Assembly: GCF_003478035.1 (NCBI RefSeq)
Contig: NZ_QUEP01000002.1
Span: 124,001 to 188,000, forward strand
Reading direction: 5' to 3'
DNA length: 64,000 bases
Source of the DNA: Clostridium sp. OF03-18AA
GTDB taxonomy: Bacteria; Bacillota; Clostridia; Lachnospirales; Lachnospiraceae
Shown here: in pieces, positions 60,742-64,000 of the stretch
Layout of the letters: each line of letters begins with the position of its first letter
Numbering within the stretch: position 1 is the stretch's first letter
Translations under genes and position numbers: made by a program
Notes under the pieces: model-generated
The model's input: the letters and a program-made list of their open reading frames with translations, nothing else
Told to the model about the DNA's origin: nothing
Databases searched by the model: none

Positions 60742-62238
60742 ATGGCATGCACAACAATCCTGGTAGGAAAAAACGCATCATATGACGGTTCAACGATGAT
60801 CGCGCGAAACGATGACTCCGGTTCCGGACATTTCACGGCGAAGAAATTCGTGGTGATCCATCCGGAGGAGCAGCCGAAGGTATACAAGTCAGTCCTTTCC
60901 CATGTGGAGATCGAGCTTCCGGGCGACCCGATGAAATTTACGGCAGTCCCGAATGCGATCAAAGGAAAGGGGATCTGGGCGGCGAGCGGCGTCAATGAGA
61001 AGAACGTGGGAATGACAGCGACGGAGACGATCACATCGAACGCCCGCGTGCTCGGCGCAGATCCGCTTGTAAAATATCAGCCGGCGGAGGACGGAAAAGA
61101 GGAAGCTGCCGGCGGGATCGGTGAGGAAGACCTTGTATACATCACACTTCCGTACATCAGCAGTGCGAGAGAGGGCGTGATCCGCCTCGGAAGTCTCCTG
61201 GAGAAGTACGGGACTTATGAGATGAACGGCATCGCTTTTCAGGATGCGGGTGAAATCTGGTGGCTCGAGACGATCGGCGGCCATCACTGGATCGCAAAGC
61301 GTGTTCCAGATGACCGGTATGTGGTGATGCCGAACCAGTTCGGTATCGATGAGTTTGACTTAAACGATGCGTTCTCTGAGCAGAAGGAGCATATGTGTTC
61401 TTCGGACCTTCGTGAATTTATCGCAGAGAACCATCTGGACCTCTCTTTAAACGGCGGAAATGGCAGTCATTTTGATGCGAGAGCTGCGTTTGGAAGCCAC
61501 AGTGATTCCGATCACATCTACAATACTCCGAGGGCATGGTTCATGTGCCGCTACTTTAACCCGCATACAAAGAAGTGGGATGGACCGGATGCGGACTATA
61601 CGCCGGAGTCCGATGATATCCCGTGGAGCATGGTGCCGGAGAAGAAGGTGACAGTCGAGGATGTCAAATATGCACTTTCCTCCCATTTCCAGGGAACTCC
61701 GTTCGACCCGTATGCGAAGAGCGGGGACGGCCTCCAGAAGGGTAAATACCGCGCGATCGGGATCAACCGCAACGATTTCCTGGCTCTGATCCAGATGCGC
61801 CCGGACGTTCCGGCAAACTGCCAGGCAGTCCAGTGGCTTGCATTCGCGTCCAACGCGTTCAATACGCTGGTCCCGTTCTATGCGGCTGTTGACGAGACTC
61901 CGGAATACCTTGCGAACACCACAAAGGAAGTTTCCACAGGGAATTTCTACTGGTCGGCAAGAATGATCGCCGCGATGGCGGACGCATCTTTTGCGAAATC
62001 TGCGATCCACATCGAGCGCTACCAGAATGCGGTCCAGGCGAAAGGACATGCCCTGCTCCGCAAGTATGACGCCGAGGCTGCAAAGATCACGGATCCGGCG
62101 GAGAGCAGAAGACTTCTGGAGAAAGCGAACCGTGAGATCGCAAAGATGTTAAAGGAAGAGACGGGGAATACCCTGGATCATGTGCTCTTTGAGCTCAGCA
62201 ATTCCATGAAGAACGCGTTTTCAAGATCTGACGCATAA
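60742..62238 (+). CDS. C69-family dipeptidase (PepD type)
   Basis: The 498-residue protein starts MACTTILVGKNASYDGSTMI. The Cys in the third position is the N-terminal nucleophile of peptidase family C69 after processing. The conserved ARNDD follows. Other family segments include GIAFQDAGEIWWLETIGGHHW. It likely cleaves dipeptides in the cytoplasm, as it has no signal peptide. The ribosome site is weak (GGGGGTATC). Confidence 0.88.
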   Translation: MACTTILVGKNASYDGSTMIARNDDSGSGHFTAKKFVVIHPEEQPKVYKSVLSHVEIELPGDPMKFTAVPNAIKGKGIWAASGVNEKNVGMTATETITSNARVLGADPLVKYQPAEDGKEEAAGGIGEEDLVYITLPYISSAREGVIRLGSLLEKYGTYEMNGIAFQDAGEIWWLETIGGHHWIAKRVPDDRYVVMPNQFGIDEFDLNDAFSEQKEHMCSSDLREFIAENHLDLSLNGGNGSHFDARAAFGSHSDSDHIYNTPRAWFMCRYFNPHTKKWDGPDADYTPESDDIPWSMVPEKKVTVEDVKYALSSHFQGTPFDPYAKSGDGLQKGKYRAIGINRNDFLALIQMRPDVPANCQAVQWLAFASNAFNTLVPFYAAVDETPEYLANTTKEVSTGNFYWSARMIAAMADASFAKSAIHIERYQNAVQAKGHALLRKYDAEAAKITDPAESRRLLEKANREIAKMLKEETGNTLDHVLFELSNSMKNAFSRSDA

Positions 62239-62314
62239 CAAGTTCAGGCCGAACGCATGTGAGACTTGACGCGTAATTCCGGCCGGTGGAAGCTGATAAA
62301 TTCTTCTCAGAACG

Positions 62315-62375
62315 AGACCTCTGCAGGGATGATGCGGTGTAGATCAGGCCGCAGGATCCCGGGCGGAGGTCTTTT
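62315..62375 (+). terminator. Terminator of the dipeptidase gene
   Basis: AGACCTC (62,315-62,321) pairs with GAGGTCT (62,366-62,372), with further inner pairing (GGGAT/ATCCC) and TTTTG after. Confidence 0.7.
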
Positions 62376-62400
62376 GTCATATTTTTGTACTTTTTGACGC

Positions 62401-62429
62401 TTGACACGGGAACCTCATCCCGTTATGCT
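62401..62429 (+). promoter_or_regulatory. Promoter of rsmH
   Basis: TTGACA (62,401-62,406) and TATGCT (62,424-62,429) with a 17-base spacer. Confidence 0.7.
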
Positions 62430-62539
62430 ACTTATGGCAGAAAATGCTCAGATTTACATGCCGCGCCTTTTTGTGTTAAGATAAACAGAAAGAGCGCAAG
62501 GCGCATGGAAGCTGAATACAGGATAAATGAGGTTTTAAG

Positions 62540-63622
62540 ATGGAAGAAAAAGAGGTACAGGGAGCACCGGTGCACAAACGGCGTGTCCGTTACAGCGGGA
62601 CACACCCGAGACGGTTTGAAGAAAAGTATAAAGAGCAGAATCCGGAGAAATATGCCGATACGATCGAAAAGGTCATCAAAAAGGGCAGCACTCCGGCCGG
62701 CATGCACATCTCGATCTGCGTGAAAGAGATCCTGGATTTCCTGGATATCAAGCCGGGAATGCAGGGGCTGGACGCCACACTTGGATACGGCGGTCACACG
62801 ACGGAGATGTTAAAAAAGCTGGAAGGACAGGGGCATATGTATGCTCTTGACGTGGATCCGATCGAGATCGTAAAGACAAAGGAACGCCTGAAGGAACGCG
62901 GCTTCGGAGAGGAGATCCTTACGATAAAACAGATGAACTTTGCTGATATCGACAGGCTCGTCCCGGAGGCGGGGCTGTTTGACTTTGTCCTGGCAGATCT
63001 CGGTGTCTCCTCGATGCAGATCGACAACCCGGAGCGCGGTTTCACTTATAAGGCCGATGGTCCGCTGGATCTTCGCCTGAACCCGGAAAAAGGAATATCT
63101 GCGGCGGAGCGCTTAAAACAGATGGATATGGAAGAGATCGCGGGCATGTTCGCGGAAAACTCCGATGAGCCTTATGCGGAGGAGATCGCACGGGAGATCG
63201 CAAAGAGAAACCGGAAACGTCAGTATATTGAGACGACCACGGAATTAAAAGAAGTGATCGAGCAGGTGCTTTCTTTTATCCCGGAAAAAGAGCGGAAGGA
63301 AGCCGTGAAGAAATCCTGCCAGAGATGTTTCCAGGCGCTGAGGATCGATGTCAACCAGGAATTCGAGGTTCTGGAAAGCTTCCTCTCAAAACTGCCGGGG
63401 ATCCTGGCACCGGGCGGAAGAGCTGCGATCCTGACCTTCCATTCCGGGGAAGACCGCCTTGTAAAGTATTACTTTAAGGACGGCAAAAAGGAAGGAATCT
63501 ACAGCGACGTTGCGAGCGATGTGATCCGTCCATCGGCGGAAGAATGCCAGAGAAACCCGCGTGCAAGATCCACAAAGATGCGCTGGGCGATCCGGGATGG
63601 CGAAAATCCGCACAGGATGTAA
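62540..63622 (+). CDS. rsmH: 16S rRNA (cytosine-N4)-methyltransferase RsmH, extended paralog
   Basis: RsmH methylates N4 of C1402 in 16S rRNA using S-adenosylmethionine. The 360-residue product shows LDATLGYGGHTTEML (SAM loop), ALDVDPIEI, DFVLADLGVSSMQIDNPERGFTY and the C-terminal LTFHSGEDRLVK. It has an extra basic N-terminus of about 45 residues (KRRVRYSGTHPRRFEEKY). It is not in a division gene cluster, since no ftsL or pbp follows, so it is probably a second RsmH copy such as occurs in some Clostridia. Confidence 0.9.
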   Translation: MEEKEVQGAPVHKRRVRYSGTHPRRFEEKYKEQNPEKYADTIEKVIKKGSTPAGMHISICVKEILDFLDIKPGMQGLDATLGYGGHTTEMLKKLEGQGHMYALDVDPIEIVKTKERLKERGFGEEILTIKQMNFADIDRLVPEAGLFDFVLADLGVSSMQIDNPERGFTYKADGPLDLRLNPEKGISAAERLKQMDMEEIAGMFAENSDEPYAEEIAREIAKRNRKRQYIETTTELKEVIEQVLSFIPEKERKEAVKKSCQRCFQALRIDVNQEFEVLESFLSKLPGILAPGGRAAILTFHSGEDRLVKYYFKDGKKEGIYSDVASDVIRPSAEECQRNPRARSTKMRWAIRDGENPHRM

Positions 63623-63740
63623 AGAAAAAACAGGCTCGGAAACGGAATTTGGAAATGAGAGAAGGAAACGGTTCAGCAAATCTTAGTATTCATTTGGCGG
63701 AATGGTTTCCGGAAGACAGAATCAGAAAGAGAAATAGATT

Positions 63741-64000
63741 ATGAACAAAAAGATAGAAGAAACAACAGAGGAATACGAGAGAAAAGAAGGGAGTGGGCTC
63801 GAGCGCGCGGGAGCCGCGGCGATATTCTTCTTGTCGCCGGTATTATCCTACATCATGTTTGAACTAGTGACAGGAAATCTTGCCGCAGTGCTGCCGAAAA
63901 ATGCGGTGCTGAACATGGTGTGGATGTTTGCGCTGTACCTTCTGGTATTCGGAATCTCCGGAAGCAGCCGGATCTCCATCCCTGTATCCTCCGTGATCTT
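63741..64000 (+). CDS. Membrane protein, N-terminal part (cut by window edge)
   Basis: ATG 63741 opens a frame that runs off the window. It shows a charged start (MNKKIEETTEEYERKEG) followed by two or more membrane segments (AAAIFFLSPVLSYIMFELV; LNMVWMFALYLLVFGI). The layout resembles the N-terminus of LTA-synthase-like sulfatase-family membrane enzymes, but the catalytic part is outside, so the identity is only suggested. Confidence 0.55.
   Translation, partial: MNKKIEETTEEYERKEGSGLERAGAAAIFFLSPVLSYIMFELVTGNLAAVLPKNAVLNMVWMFALYLLVFGISGSSRISIPVSSVI

Noticed and set aside
63544..63744. A 66-codon frame overlapping the end of rsmH
   Set aside because: It is mostly the rsmH sequence in another frame and has no ribosome site.

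Overview
The window reads as a piece of a Gram-positive anaerobe of the Clostridia, most likely family Lachnospiraceae. This rests on the infC-rpmI-rplT operon behind a leader RNA, an mcsA-mcsB-clpC operon, radA, a single-chain PurL, a second RsmH-type protein, tRNAs without encoded CCA, and strong GGAGG ribosome sites. The genus cannot be fixed from the sequence alone.

Positions 1 to about 25,260 are the right two thirds of a prophage with a contractile tail. All genes but one silent cassette pair lie on the plus strand in virion order: terminase, portal fused to a MuF domain, an independently transcribed cargo gene, prohead protease, major capsid, head-tail joining proteins, tail sheath and tube, a frameshifted tail chaperone pair, tape measure, baseplate, tail fibre, then holins and an endolysin. 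The prophage ends in the 3' part of a tRNA-like gene (25,235-25,260), taken as the tRNA-distal attachment site. Integrase, repressor and replication genes are not in the window.

The most interesting system is at 18,414-22,273. The tail-fibre gene carries a 13-bp site inside its QLYS(E/D) codons. The site recurs three more times in alternating orientation around three silent in-frame fibre tails and a complete tyrosine recombinase. The layout is two pairs of convergent cassettes with the recombinase between them, a phage shufflon that could make four fibres of about 440, 400, 411 and 359 residues. The ribosome site of the recombinase lies in a hairpin.

From 25,400 onward the DNA is host chromosome: small conserved proteins, an AEC-type exporter, YcxB-like membrane proteins, and the translation operon at 30.0-31.4 kb. 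The stretch 31.5-36.4 kb holds a 198-bp palindromic element, a 66-bp repeat pair, tRNA-Leu(CAG), and two nearly identical tRNA-Leu(AAG) units that bracket a decaying 2-hydroxyacid island (frameshifted GntR, truncated FAD oxidoreductase, intact LarA-type protein). Next come an aminotransferase, a secreted cell-wall-binding protein, a GntR-mcsA-mcsB-clpC operon whose McsB lacks the usual Cys of its CPTN motif, radA, tRNA-Trp, a condensation-domain membrane protein with an esterase, a purine permease, an HPr-like protein, a nuclease-helicase fusion, a LysR regulator, a sigma-like protein without region 4, purL, a C69 dipeptidase, rsmH and the start of a membrane protein.

Two dispersed repeat families link distant gaps: a 198/199-bp palindrome (31,544 and 55,431) and a REP-like 60-bp hairpin (25,704 and 51,764).
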